A stretch of 60,000 bases of DNA from Cryptomeria japonica (GCF_030272615.1 NC_081409.1:654320468-654380467), one strand, 5' to 3'; shown: positions 10,885 to 22,738, numbered from the stretch's first letter. Translations and numbers: made by a program. The notes: generated from the sequence alone by a model not told the origin.

Positions 10885-11790
10885 TCATTTATTGCTTTGG
10901 GATAAAATATTTATTATCTCCAACTTTGTTTCTTATCCCAATACCCATTTGTCTAATTCTTTCATCGTTACGGGATAAGAATTATTTCAAATTCAATCCC
11001 CTTCTTATCCTGGATCAAAGCTTTATCCCTGTTTATTTATTCTCACTGAAACCAAAAATCAAGTCACCACCACACCTTGTGCTTCCCCTCAATAAGCTTT
11101 TTACTTCATCTTCCTTTGCCATTTTTATCCCAAAGCATCAACAGATGCACTTCCCAATCCCTCGGGAGAAGACTTCTATTGTATTACCATCTACCTTTTA
11201 TCCCGAGCCTCTTTTCTTTGACCTTCACGACCCTCCAGGATAAAGATTTCATTTCTTATTTACTAATCCTCTTATCCCGGAGCCCAAGTATCTATGTGCA
11301 TACTCCTACTGAAACCCAAAGTATCACTCTGCATATGTTGTCTATTCCTTTGGGATAACTTTTGCTTTGTTTCATCCTGATCCTTATCCCAGGACCATAA
11401 TAAATGCCTTGTAAACCACCGTGCGATAATATTTTCCCTCTCCACAGCCTTATAGTCTTATCCCGGGACATAACCTTTGTTCTTTATAAATCGCTTGCGG
11501 AAAAGGAAACCTTCTCTATTTATTCATTAAATTATCTGGGCCTCTCAATGCTAACTGAAAATCTCTGTGGGGCAACCTTTCTATAGTAACTTTACTCTTC
11601 GGAAGCTACCTCATGATAAAAATCTATCCCTTTGCAGCTCTTTACTAAGAGTTATCCTAGGTAGTCTTTAGATGCTCCAATCTGCTCCCTGAGATAACTT
11701 TTCTCCTTTGTTTCCATTGCTTTTGTTATCTCGAGAAATTTTTTTATGACCCCATGATATTGTGGGGCAATTTTCTGTGTCTAGAATCTT
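10885..11790 (-). promoter_or_regulatory. Cluster of TTATCCC/GGGATAA motifs upstream of the unassigned ORF (copy 1)
   Basis: About 17 occurrences of TTATCCC, GGGATAA or one-base variants fall within 0.9 kb, in both orientations and about 50 bp apart (for example near 10889, 10932, 10972, 11007, 11026, 11127, 11200, 11270, 11352, 11390, 11458, 11652). They lie 0.5-1.4 kb upstream of the minus-strand ATG at 10410. The core contains GATAA (I-box-like) and TATCC words used by plant MYB-type factors. The cluster is retained in copy 2 (50820-51600). A promoter or enhancer role is inferred. Confidence 0.4.
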
Positions 11791-14700
11791 TGAATTTTTA
11801 TCTTGGAGAACAAACTGCCAAAGCTACTTCACTTAAGCTCTTAAATAAGTACGTGGGGAACCCTTGAGGGTTTAAGACCCTGGCACAGGGCCACTCCTTA
11901 GGACCCAATGAATACTTCAACATTAATAGAAGGCCATAATGGAGACACAGGATTTTCAAGGGAAACCAGCTCGACGAAAGGGTCTAACACTGAGGGCCAG
12001 TAAAAGAACGACCCAGAACCATGAACATAGCAACTTTAAGAACTGGGAACCATTAGTAGCCGGTCAACTAAAAATTACAATAGTGTCCAAGTAAAAATTA
12101 AAAAATTTGAGACAAGGAGAAAACCATCCCCTTAAACCCTAAACCCTAAGATTTTTCAAAGGTTTTACATGCTACCAAAGGAAGGAAAAATCCATTCCAA
12201 CAAAATGCATGTACATTGTAGATACAAACAAAAAATTACATAAGAAATAACATATAAATAAGGTTATAATTAGATAAAAGATAAAATAAAAGCAAAAGAA
12301 CAATATACAAAAGAATGCTTACATTTACATAATTATATACATTCACGAATGTATAAGATTATGAAAATGTATATAACAATGAAAAAAGGAAAAAAGGAAT
12401 AACAACAAACGTGCAAACAAACATTTATAATCATATTAATATACCGGGGAAACCTCCAAAGAATCAAGTTAGTGAATCAAAATTTCCCCGAGAAAGTTTC
12501 CAGCCAGTTCCAAAAGGTACCGGGATAATTTTACAAAGAGATGAAGAGCACTTTTCTTTCCGCAGGTCATTTTTTAAGATCACAAAATGTGCTCTGGGAT
12601 AAGAAAATACATAGGGAAATTTTTTTGATTAAGGGAAAAATAGGTTTTGAGGGGGACTTGAAACCCCATACAAGAGGTTTTGAAGGGACCCGAAACCCTC
12701 AAATTTTACTAGGATCTGGAACCTACAATGAACCTTCTCCCAAAAAAGATAGGCAACTAAAATTAGCAAACCACTTCAACAAATCTAGCTGGTTGTAGCC
12801 AAAATTGAACACAACCACAAGCAGAAATAAGCCAGCTAAACTAAGAGAAAATCATTACAGAACCTGTTGCCATCACAAACTAAGCCAATAGATGAGATCG
12901 ATAGATTTTCTCATCCAGACATTAGGGATTTTCCTGGTTTCCCTACCCATATACAAAAAATTCAAGCAAAAAAAGGATAGCCTACCCCTTAACCCTAAAC
13001 AATAATGCTCTAGGTTAGGCCCTTCAAAATTGTCAATATCCAGCTAGATATAAGAAAGGGGGTTTTTAAAGGCTCCCCTAAACTTTGATTTGGGTTTTAA
13101 AGTGGCTCCCAAAATGACCAAGAAACAACCAACAATCCCATAGTATCTAATTGCACCTTTAACAACAAAACACCCATCCACCTCTAGAGGATAGTGCCAC
13201 ACCTTTATAGGGGTTGAAACGAGAGAGATCATCCAAAGAGAGACCCAATCAGCTAGCCACAAGTGAAAATCCAACAACCAAGAGAAGGCACGGTGAAACT
13301 TTGTTGGACAGCTGGGTTTTGAAAAGGCACCCACAACCTTTACAAAAAAGAAGAGGCTTAAATAGACAGGCTCCACCAAACTCTCCACCTCTATAGGAGA
13401 AATAGGAGAAAGTCCCAACAATAAGGAAAGATAAAAAAGCACACTAGCCTAAAGACAAAGAGTCATAAAAACCCCCAACAAGATCCATCCCTTCAAGCTC
13501 AACCAACACTTCCACAACAAAGGAATGGTGCCCCTCAATAGGAATTCCTGAAGACAAAAGAATAAGTGCATCCTTCAAAACACCAAGGAACCTCTTGCAA
13601 AGGATAGAAAGAGAGGTGTGTTCAAGAATAACCAGAAGGATCCCATAGAGAAAACAAAACAAAGACAAACGAACCTCCAAAATAGAGGTCCCCTACAATT
13701 TCAAAATTTAGCCAACAACTTTATTATCAATAAATATGCAGCCACCTAGGTCCCAAACAACCCATTCAAGCCAATGTAGGTGCAAGGCCACATATCCAGG
13801 ACCACATGAAGGAATAAAAATCCCAACAAAACCTCTGACAGAGGTCACACTTGAAATCATATCTTCCACAACTCTCCCGCTCCCTGTCTCCAACATGATC
13901 AAAAAGAGGGAAAAAGAAAGGCAACAACCATAAATACCACCTTCGACATCACCATAAAACTCAATCACAACAGGAAGAAAAATAATCTCTCCCCTCCACA
14001 CCAAATCCTAGTCGCCCTAGCACCATCAGCGCCGCAGAAAAAAACAACAGGCATAGGCGCAAGGACTGTGAGCAGAGGAAAACACCGAGAGCCATCATCC
14101 ACACCATCTACATCACCATCAGCTTCCCCATCGTCTGCATCAACACAAGATGAAACTCTATCTCTCTTGCTCTTGCCTACACATACATTCCTTCTCCACT
14201 TCCTGCCCATCATTGTTTTCAATACATAGGGAAATGTTATCCTAGAGGGTCCAAGATGAAAGGGAAGTGGGGCCCGGGGTAAGAATATGAAGCAAAAGAC
14301 AAGGAGAATTTGCCTCGGAGTGGTTAGCAAAGCATTCCAAGTGGTCCTAGTAGGATAACAGTATAAAGGAAATTTAAGAAAAACTTATCCCAGAGGGAAA
14401 AGGCATACACAGAGCTAGTCTTTGGGTTTCACTTTTCACCGAGAATAGAAAGTTGTAGAAAGTTGATCTGAGTACATTTGTAGTTAGGGTGCTACACTTA
14501 GTTCATTGGCCAAATCCAGTCCTATTGCTTAACCATGAGTTAGTGGCTATTTCTCTATAGTATAGGAACCTGTTGATTTGAGTACCAACATAATCTTAAT
14601 ATTAAAAATTTTAATGCATTAGCTTATGTTGTGAATCCACAAACTACTTGGTATAAAAGGTAAGTATGACAATATTCACATAAATTAGGTAATCAAACAA
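11790..14700. other. Block interior without a recognised gene (copy 1)
   Basis: Minus-strand ORFs at 13044-13442, 13444-13680, 13708-14004 and 13965-14330 have matching but differently broken counterparts in copy 2, which argues against constraint on any one reading frame. An interstitial pair of CCCTAAA units sits at 12136-12150. Near 14100-14150 a GAT/CATC-rich stretch reads as an Asp-rich run on the minus strand (DADDGEADGDVDGVDDG). I see no known domain. Confidence 0.45.
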
Positions 14701-15175
14701 TAACACTAACATGTGTCTCGATTCTGGTGATTTTGAGAATGAATATGGTTTCTTCGGACATCCGAACCAAAAAAATTAAAAGCCACTTCATGCATGTGAA
14801 ATATCCAATGGTTAAGTTACATGCATGAGGACATTGCTCACAACTAGGAGCCTAAGGGTATAAAACATTAGTATAACAAATATTAATGCTTAACCTGATA
14901 TAAATGCATTAGCTGATATTACTGATCTATATTTGCATTAATACTAACACATGTCTCGATTCCAGTGATTTTGAGAATGAATATAGTTTCTTTGGACATT
15001 CACCCCGTAAAATTAAAAGTCACTTCACGCACATGCAAAATCCAAGGGTTAAGTTACATGCTTAGGGGACATCGCTCGTGGCTAGGAGCCTAAGGGTATA
15101 AAATATTAGTATAACAATATTAACACATTAGCTGATATTGTTGATCTATATCTGCATTAGTCAAATTAAATAATC
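14701..15175. repeat. 239-bp tandem duplication, two units (copy 1)
   Basis: Units start at 14701 and 14940. Both contain GTGATTTTGAGAATGAATAT, TAAAAG.CACTTCA.GCA, GGTTAAGTTACATGC, GCTAGGAGCCTAAGGGTATA and a following TATTAGTATAACA. The same two-unit arrangement is in copy 2 (54480, 54717), so the tandem duplication came before the block duplication. GGTATAAAA is TATA-like, and CATGCATG (RY-like) occurs in the first unit. Confidence 0.85.
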
Positions 15176-15485
15176 AGTCATCACAACTCTAATATTTTGA
15201 AAGCACAAATTGGGAACAACGTGTTACATAGCAAAGAATAAAGTAGTCATATCAAATAACACTATAGTCACATCAACTAATTTGATTGAAATGTGATCCG
15301 TGTAACATCGTTTCCAGTTGGCTTAAGGTTTTAAAATTAATACCAATTACTTAGATGTCATAATTTAATAAATAGAAAATATTTGGCTTTAGATTACTTG
15401 TGCACTAACTTAATTGTTGTTATCTTGTTGCCTATAAAACCTTTTGGATATCAATTGCCAAATCAAGTAAAAATAGATAGTTGCA

Positions 15486-16037
15486 GTGGTGATTGTTGTT
15501 GTAAGAAAAAGGTTGGCCAACTTCTCCCTTTGCAATTCTATACAAATGGATCCATTTTGGGGGGAGGTCAGTCATAATAGACTAAAAAACATTTTATTCT
15601 TTAAGGATCATAATTTCATCCATAATGTTTCAATCATCCTGGTTCATGACTATCTTGCGGTTGAGGATCGTTATAGATTAAATGTAGAAATTTCATCACT
15701 CTTCTTAGCATGGTGTCTATAATTAGGCATGGTATTAGAGGCGAGGTGGGTCGTCACTTCTTGTATTCATGAAGAATGGAGAGGTGGCCTGGAAGATATC
15801 TTGGTCAGGGCACTAATGGGGATGGGTTTGTTGGCTCGTGATGAGGATTGGTTCCAAATTGGTGAAGGCCAAGGGGACTCGTTTGGCTCTATTCATCCTT
15901 TTATTCTTTGGAGTGTGCATGACAATCCGGAAGTGCATAGGGCAGCTATGGGTGAAGGCCTCAGTGCCATCAAGGATTACCTTTGCAAAAACAAGGCTAA
16001 ACATGGACGAGGTCGTCCAAAGGGAAGCATATTATAG
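15486..16037 (+). pseudogene. Decayed plus-strand ORF of unknown family, AT-hook-like end (copy 1)
   Basis: Two ORFs (15486-15722 and 15729-16037) are in one frame, split by a single TAA at about 15720. Together they would give about 184 residues, running from MVIVVVRKRLANF through QMDPFWGEVSHNRLKN and EDWFQIGEGQGDSFGS to HGRGRPKGSIL. The GRGRPKG core resembles an AT-hook, a DNA minor-groove binding motif. Copy 2 keeps the same frame with other stops. I do not recognise the family. It could be a LINE or host-gene relic, since a poly(A)-like 3' region follows. Confidence 0.35.
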
Positions 16038-16470
16038 TGTAAAATAATGTAATGTAGTATTTTTTTCTTTTGACTGCAAAGGATAGTGGAGTGGCGGATT
16101 AAGGGCATCGGTGGAGTTTCTAGGCGAGACGTGACACGTGGTGGCAACTTTTTGGTGAAGGTGGTCAATTGTGGTGCTGTAACTTCTTGGTCTCCCCTTT
16201 TGTCTTGGGCATGGGGGGTTTTGCTTTGTGTTTTTCCATGTAGATCTTTGTATTTAGGATTGGCGCATGTAATGGGGAAATGGATTAGTTGGATGGGGTC
16301 TAGTTCTATTACAGAGAAAGGCTCGACTCTATGTGTTGTGTATGGGTCGTTTTGTGGTATAGGACCATGGGAATTTTTGGAGGCCCCAATTTTGGCCAAA
16401 ACTATGATAATTATGTAAACTTTATTGATATCAATAATAAAATACTCATTTACAAATAAAAAAAATATCG
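16038..16470 (+). other. 3'-UTR-like tail with AATAAA signals (copy 1)
   Basis: T- and G-rich sequence after the plus-strand ORF ends in TTTATTGATATCAATAATAAAATACTC, ACAAATAAAAAAAA at about 16416-16466. Several AATAAA-type words and a short A-run look like the 3' end of a retroposed transcript or LINE. The same tail is in copy 2 at 56195-56255. Confidence 0.4.
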
Positions 16471-17840
16471 TCACTAAATGACATGCATTGGTTTTGTGCG
16501 GTAGTGTAAATCGCTAGTGAAAACAACCTTTTGCTTCAAAACATGTCTGAATTCGCTAGTAAAAACAACCTTTCACATTAAAATATGTTTGAATTTTCCA
16601 TTATATTTATTACATTTATTGCATTACAAGGCAAAATCGCCCGCCCTAATAAGTTTCTCTAACACATGGGAAAAAATGCTTCGCCAACAATTCGCCAATA
16701 ATAATTATATTATTGATAAGTTATCCCCGATACAAAGGCAAATATCAATCTCAATCTAAATTAATAACAATCTTCCAAAATTACATAAGAAAAGAGATGG
16801 GTAGGAGCTTTTTGTAATCGAAGATTGTTGCTTTTCCTTATGCTATAAAGGTAGATGTCTAACATTGTAGAAGGATCCATTCCTTTTCTTTTTTTATAAT
16901 CTTAGAAAATTTATTTAATAGACAACAATCATTGGTAAAAGAAAATTTCTTATAAACAAGATCATATTCTACCATAGCTACCTTATTGGTAATGTCACAA
17001 AAAACAAAACTTCTTTAAATTATTCTATTCTTGAAAAATGAAGTTCCATTTTTCATATATCTTACATTTTGGTTATTTGAGAGAAACTTATAAATGATTC
17101 AATAATAAAATATATAATTTAAATAAGTTATTAAAATAATATATTAAATTTGCATGTGAAATACAATAATTTGATGTGTTCGTTTCTATTTCTCCCTTAT
17201 ATTTCTTTTGAATCTTGCATAGGTATAATTAGTTGAGTTAAATTTGGTCATGATATTGTGAGTAATGATATGTTTAAAACAATCATTATAAAATATTGAA
17301 ATCTAAATATCGAACTTCCTCTCTTTATTTTTTCTCTTGTAAATCTAATTCTCTTTTTTTTTTTTAAAACTAAAAGAATGAGATTGTAGTTTTGATTTAA
17401 GTAATCATAAAATTTAAAATATAATATAACTCTAAAAAAGATTAAGTAAAATTGAAAAACTATTTTCATGTTAATCGAAATAGTCAAATCAACAAAGATC
17501 CGTTGAAAAAATAGACTACATTGACAAGCTAAGTCTATCCAATATAATTTTGACAGAAATCTCAAGACCTAAAAGGTAACTAAATCCATTGATTAAATTA
17601 CCCTTTAAAGAGAGGTAGGGTAATTTAATTCTCTTTTATTTTGGTTTTAATTTTTTTTTTGACATGTTTCCAAAACCTTAACTTAGTCTCTTTTGTGTTT
17701 GGATCCATGACTCCCTTATTTTTGAAAGACTTATGTTTTTATTCGTAATGATAACATTGAATTTCAAGAAATATTGATTAGATTTGATGAAAATAAAGAT
17801 TAAATACCTTATATACATTGTGATAAAGAAAACCATAGTA

Positions 17841-18041
17841 TCTGAAGCACCGCCTAAATCTTTTGGCACCGCCTGTTTGCAAACTGAAGTTATCTGAAGC
17901 GCCGCCTAAATCTTTTGGCATTGCATGTTTGCAAACTGAACTTATGTGAAGATATGTGTTTCTGCTCTTTTCATTAAACACCACCAACTGTGATTAAGCA
18001 CCGTCTAAATTTTTTGGCACTGCCTCTCTGCAAACTGGCAT
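17841..18041. repeat. 52-bp GC-richer tandem repeat, three units
   Basis: Units start at 17841, 17893 and about 17991. The consensus begins TCTGAAGCACCGCCTAAATC and continues TTTTGGCACCGCCTGTTTGC and AAACTGAA. The third unit is separated by 46 bp and more diverged. A further pair, TAACTTCCGTGCAG, occurs at 18079 and 18118. The array starts about 30 bp outside the right edge of duplicated copy 1 and is not seen beside copy 2. Confidence 0.85.
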
Positions 18042-18049
18042 CCTTATCT

Positions 18050-20247
18050 ACTTCAAAGATCGCCTACAATCTGATTGTTAACTTCCGTGCAGTGCAAGTC
18101 TATATGCCGCCCTTCTATAACTTCCGTGCAGAGCTCTGTATCTGTGAATCTCTGTTTTGATATTTTCCTGCAGCCCTAAAGACCTAGGCTAAATTTCTAA
18201 ATGAGTAATTTAAAGAAATAAAATTAATTAAAAGTTAAAAACAATTTATATACGCTTGTAAATGGATTAGCCAAGTCGTTGTAGTCACAACAATAAATAA
18301 AATTGTTTAAAACTAAGTTACAAAAACTCACAATAAAATCATATTAAACATACATGTTTAAGTCCTTTAATCGCAAAGAGAAACTGTTATGGTGAAGTAG
18401 AACAAGATGATGACGACAAGCAAGAACAGGATAACTTGTATTTATGGGATGAATTTAACGGCCATATGACCGTAAAAATAGTGAGCATCGTGGAAAAGAA
18501 ACGCTTACTTCTTAAAAGAATTTCTTTAGACTGTGTAACCTCGAAATGCCTGTAAATGAATAGGGTATGCAACTTTTTCATAGTTTTTACCTAAATAATG
18601 AAGATGAACAAGAAGGAGATTAGCGAGGAGAAGATCTATGTCAACAAGAAAAAGATGATGCAGAATCTATTACTGTAGTAGGCTGTTTCTATTGTTGGGC
18701 ATGCCAATTATGTTTTTAAAAAGAAGTCTGTCAGATCCCAAACAAAGAAGAAAAGGCATTACAAATCAAGTTAAATTAATAAGAGTCACCATCCGAACAA
18801 TAAGGGAGATCATGCATTTCAAAAGGATCGTACGAAATGTGATTCCACTCTTCAACAAAGAAAGATGACTTACAATATTTTAAATCACATGGAAACTGAT
18901 CGTTGTTTATCTGTCAAAGTTATAAAAAGATTTGATAAAGAAAAAGTTTAAAGATTGTAGCTATGTCACGATTCAAAAGAGTTTATAAAACTTATGCCGC
19001 CAAATTATTGTCACTAAGAAGGAAAGACATATAGATTGAATCATAGCGAAGTCTATAACATCAATATCAAGTAAATTTAATTGTATGCGGATCATAAATA
19101 TGTGAATGGAAAATATTATTAAAAGAGTAAAAAGAATTGTTTGATAGAAAGATTTAAAAAAAAATTGATGAAAGTTAGAAAGTGTAATGTAGAATTTGCA
19201 AAAAAAACAAAGAAATTGTGACAAAAAAAATTATGAATATGTATTTGAAAATGACATTCTTAATAAAGAACTTGGGAAAGTTAAAAAGAAATTTGAAGAA
19301 CTGGAAATAAAATTGAAATTATTTCATAAGTTAGAAAAAGAAAGATTTGAAAGAAGAGTTGAAGAGTTTGGAAAAAGAAAATTGTTCAAAGAATGATGAA
19401 ATGTCAAAGTTGAAATCATATAGTAGTCTTATAGATTGATTACTTGCAACATGCATAAAGGACAATAAATGTCGAAGGTCGAAGGTCTAAGTCTTTAAGT
19501 TGTAATGTTTACTGTGATACAAATAATCTGTGTGCTATAATAATAAATTTGTAAATAAAGAATATAAAAATAGAGATAATGTGTTGTAATCTATAAATAT
19601 TACTCGTTGTGATAATAAGAACAAAAGATACATGCTCTAAAAGGAATTTCAGTTTTAAGATGATGCAAAAAATAGATTACGAAGGAAAATGTTTGGGAAA
19701 GTATGACAAGGTATTATAGAGTGTATTAAATTAAGAGTCCAAAGAATGAAGTTCTTAGATATAGAAAAGTAAACGATGTTGCAATTGATAGAAGTACTAA
19801 CAAGTCCATTCATGAAATGCAATGTTCTCATTGCCATAGGTAATGACATAAAAAAGAAATATGTTAGGATCTTCATCCTTGCATATTTATGGATTATTGA
19901 ATAATTCTAAAAAGATGTGTTGGAATAGAGAGTTAAGGGAAACAATCTTGTGAATCATTATATTTAGATTAATTGAGGATAGATCAGTGTATCTAATTGG
20001 AAAAAGGTCACAAATATGTTCAAAATAATGTATAAGCATAGATATCCATATGTTGAAGAAAATAGAAACTAAACAATGTCTGAATGTTTGAGTGAAGTAA
20101 CTAATAATAGGTTTTGAATTAAAGTAAGTTATTGTCTCAAAAGACATCATGCAATTTATTTACTACTAGTAGTGAAATTATAGGAAGAGTACCTCTAAAT
20201 TTATTTTTTGTAGATCAAAAGATCAATCGATAGATATATTCATAAGG
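18050..20247. other. AT-rich stretch without a confident gene
   Basis: The only suggestive piece is a 66-codon plus-strand ORF at 19196-19396. It is rich in Lys and Glu (NKELGKVKKKFEELEIKLKL) and would form a coiled coil, but it lacks a family motif. Lys/Glu-rich words are easy to get by chance in A-rich DNA. No LTRs or terminal repeats were recognised. Confidence 0.4.
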
Positions 20248-20307
20248 GTAAATGCACAAAGTTGGGTCCCAATCCTGCAGAAGTCCACGGGTTGGGAAAA
20301 GAGCCTG

Positions 20308-20575
20308 CTAGAAATGGGTGCCCGATTTTTACAAGTCGGGCAAACCGGGCACCCGTTTAGCTTCGGGTGCCCGAGCCATTAAGAAATGTACGCCTGCTTA
20401 GCAATGGGTGCCTGAAGCTAAACAAGCACCCATTTCTTTCAAATCAGGAGCCTGATTTGAAAAAAACGGGCGCTCGTTTTGAAATGTATATATTTTTTTT
20501 TAAAACCATTTTCTATCATTTTCACTATTTCGAAAACAAGTAGACGTTTCTGAGGAGCACGGGTACCCATTTTTT
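20308..20575. repeat. Left subterminal GGGTGCCCG repeats
   Basis: Copies include AATGGGTGCCCGATT, CCGGGCACCCGTTT, TTCGGGTGCCCGAG, AATGGGTGCCTGAAG, AGCACCCATTTC, ACGGGCGCTCGTTTT and ACGGGTACCCATTTT. Both orientations occur, and many copies are near-palindromic around GGGTGCCC/GGGCACCC. Such subterminal arrays are typical transposase-binding sites. Confidence 0.7.
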
Positions 20576-20869
20576 TCACCCCAGCTGACCTCCTAGACCA
20601 TTTTTATGTCCTTCCAAGTATTTAGTTTTTTTTATATATATTTAGTTTTATTTATTTATATTGTTTGTCATAAAAAAATGTTAATGTATTGTTATCTTTT
20701 GTTTTTTATGTTTATAAGTTTGAAATCGTCTTTAATTTTATTTTATTTCATGTTTAAAATAGTTTTTAGTTTTTAAATATTGCAATTAACATGAATAGTA
20801 AAAAACCTAGGAAAAAAATAAAAAACATGAATAGTATTTAAACCATAGGAAAAAAAAAAACAAAAAAAA

Positions 20870-21045
20870 ATGTAAACAAACAATAAACATTAGACACAAA
20901 AAATAGACAATAAACCCTAAATAGAAAAATGAACACTAAACCATAAATAGAAAAAAATGAATGATAAACCATAAAAAATAAATGAACAACAAACCCTAAA
21001 AAATTAACAAACAATAAACCCTGGACGAAAATAAACAATAAACCC
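20870..21045. repeat. Degenerate AACAATAAACCCTAAA repeats
   Basis: Six or so copies of ACAATAAACCCTAAAaATAGAAAA-like words at about 28-36 bp spacing lie inside the DNA transposon, between its left end and the transposase stop. They resemble telomere words only by chance composition. Confidence 0.6.
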
Positions 21046-21087
21046 CCTTCTCTCTCTCACACACGCGTAAACGTTACCATCTCTATC

Positions 21088-21093
21088 ATTATG

Positions 21094-21141
<48 letters not shown>

Positions 21142-21278
21142 TTACCCCCCTCTCTTTCTTTCACACATTACACTCTCTCTATCATTACCTACTCTCTATC
21201 TCTCAAATTATCTATTCTCTCTCTAACTCGTTGTATCTCAAATTACCTACTCTCCCTCTCTCTCTCTCTCTCTCTATT
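21088..21278. repeat. (CT)n and (CA)n compound microsatellite
   Basis: (CT)n of about 14 units runs straight into (CA)n of about 11 units at 21088-21141. More CT-rich runs continue to 21278. Confidence 0.95.
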
Positions 21279-21500
21279 TTAATCATGCATAAAAGTCTGA
21301 ATGTTTAAATTTATATTTCTAAATGTTATATTTAATTATAGGATTCTTTTGTAAAAGTTAGATGTTTAATTTATGTTTAAATTGAACTTTAAAATGAAAA
21401 TGAATATGAATATGTTTTTTTGTGTGTGTGAAAAATAGGGTTCTTAAATTTGATAATATTCTAACTATCACTATTAATCCTCACTACTTCCTAACTTAGC

Positions 21501-21944
21501 TCAATCATGAAAGAGGATATCAATATCCTCAAAATAATATTTAACATATGTAATTATAAACTCCTCAAACAAGGATAATATATTCAAAAGATATGAATCC
21601 CAAGTGGTCATGTTTAGAAGGTGATTAATGCCATGTAGACTAAATTTAGCCTTTTCCTTGAATTTGAGTTGCTCTCTGCAAAGGGCTCTTTTAACACATG
21701 CACTGGCACCGTCATGTTCTCCTTTCCCGTGTCCAGCATCAAAAAACCTCCACATGTGTTCAATATTAGTTTTCTTATGAATCCTACTCAACCAATAGAA
21801 AATTCTAGCATTCCTGAATTGCCCTGTGCAATTATCAGACCATATTAGATGTTGTGTCATCTGAATTTCTCTCTCCCTCAAATTCCAAAAAAAAGCTCTT
21901 GAAGCAAAACTGGACAAACTTAGATGAGTGTAATTTATTATCAC
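21501..21944 (-). pseudogene. Transposase catalytic C-terminus (GHGKG motif)
   Basis: The ORF carries HLIWSDNCTGQFRNARIFYW, then MWRFFDAGHGKGEHDGASAC and VKRALCREQLKF. The pairing WSD.C.GQF...FF..GHGKG..DG....VKR is the conserved core of a DDE-like transposase group found in plants and animals. The D of WSD and the D of HDG are likely catalytic positions. The first 30 residues are out of the ancestral frame: the continuation from the previous ORF is SDNKLHSSKFVQFCFKSFF in another frame. The superfamily name is not something I can assign reliably. Confidence 0.65.
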
Positions 21945-22738
21945 TCATAGAAATGGTATTCTCTCAAAATTTTGTGATCCTCTTCTGTACTATTTGGTGC
22001 ATCCCTATAGACAATATGGACAAAAATAGATACTTGCACTGAATTATAGTATTGTGATTGGACCTCATCTTGTGGTGCAAGCGTGTAGTTCTCTGCAAAG
22101 TTAACAACCAAAAGTATACTACCAACAAGAAATGTATCCTTACATATTCGAAACTGACCATTGAGCCATCTATCATTTTGAGTGTGTTTAACATATTTAG
22201 GTATGATGTTACTCTTGAATTCATTCATAAATGCATGAACACTAACTTTTTCAGTGATTAGATCGCATTGTTTTCCAACCTTTCCATCCTTCAGTGGATA
22301 CTCAACAGTTTTAAATTTTTTAACATCAACTAATTGTTGTCCAAAATCATTTGAAATATTTTCATGCAAACATTCATCCAACAATGCAAGATTGCCACAT
22401 ATATCATATACACCAGAAACACATGCATTGAAAATAAAATTTTGTTCATTTAGTGGGTTGCAAAATAAACTTGAAATAAACTCCTTTATAGTTTCAGGTG
22501 GTATATTTATACCACATTCTTGGAACATTCCATTACTATGCATGGTAACATGTATATATCGAAATACATCATAATGGTAGCGAAATTGAACATGAGTTTT
22601 GCAACAACATGTGAGTCTTTCCTTGTCAATTCGAACATACCAAGGTTTACACTTTTCAAAAGACCTGTGACAAATGCTAATAGTCAACACCTTATCATCC
22701 AATTTTTTTTTATACAATTCAGTTTGAGTCATGTCCAA
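21941..22738 (-). pseudogene. Transposase central domain
   Basis: The reading is DMTQTELYKKKLDDKVLTIS, then FEKCKPWYVRIDKERLTCCC with KTHVQFRYHYD, then a run to REYHFYE. The 'RSFEKCKPWYVR...R.TCCC..H' block is a conserved motif I associate with a land-plant family of transposase-like proteins; its Cys cluster probably binds zinc. The listed start is a TTG inside a longer ancestral frame, not a true start. The catalytic part follows in another frame at 21944. Confidence 0.6.

Larger units (their letters stand above)
9331..17812. repeat. Long duplicated block, copy 1
   Basis: From GAGCCTTCTCAAAAACATA at 9331 to AAGATTAAATA near 17812 the sequence matches 49263-58610 in the same orientation. 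Identity is roughly 90 % by eye, with matching order of every landmark: the ORF start at 10410 versus 50339, the TTATCCC cluster, the 239-bp tandem repeat, the plus-strand ORF and the terminal AT-rich part. Copy 1 lacks a LINE insertion and about 365 bp near 16705 that copy 2 has. It retains 65- and 71-bp pieces missing from copy 2 (near 11515 and 13540). It also has about 390 bp (16758-17148) with no counterpart. Confidence 0.9.

Noticed and set aside
12136-12150. AAACCCTAAACCCTAA, telomere-like
   Set aside because: Only two units, repeated at 51997 because the block is duplicated. Too short for an interstitial telomere array; chance or old relic.
15383-15577. 64-codon ORF conserved in both copies (also 55160-55354)
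   Set aside because: The start is TTG, not ATG, and it overlaps the better-supported frame at 15486. Conservation is explained by the block duplication.
19196-19396. Coiled-coil ORF as a real gene
   Set aside because: Short, A-rich, Lys/Glu-biased and without homologous motif; listed only as a note in the AT-rich stretch.
20940-21040. Repeated AATAAACCCTAAA words as a telomeric or centromeric array
   Set aside because: Irregular spacing and variable words; a local degenerate repeat within the DNA transposon.
21501-22738. Transposase ORFs as a viral or host gene
   Set aside because: The WSD/GHGKG motifs and the flanking repeat arrays fit a transposase relic; frameshifts exclude a working gene.
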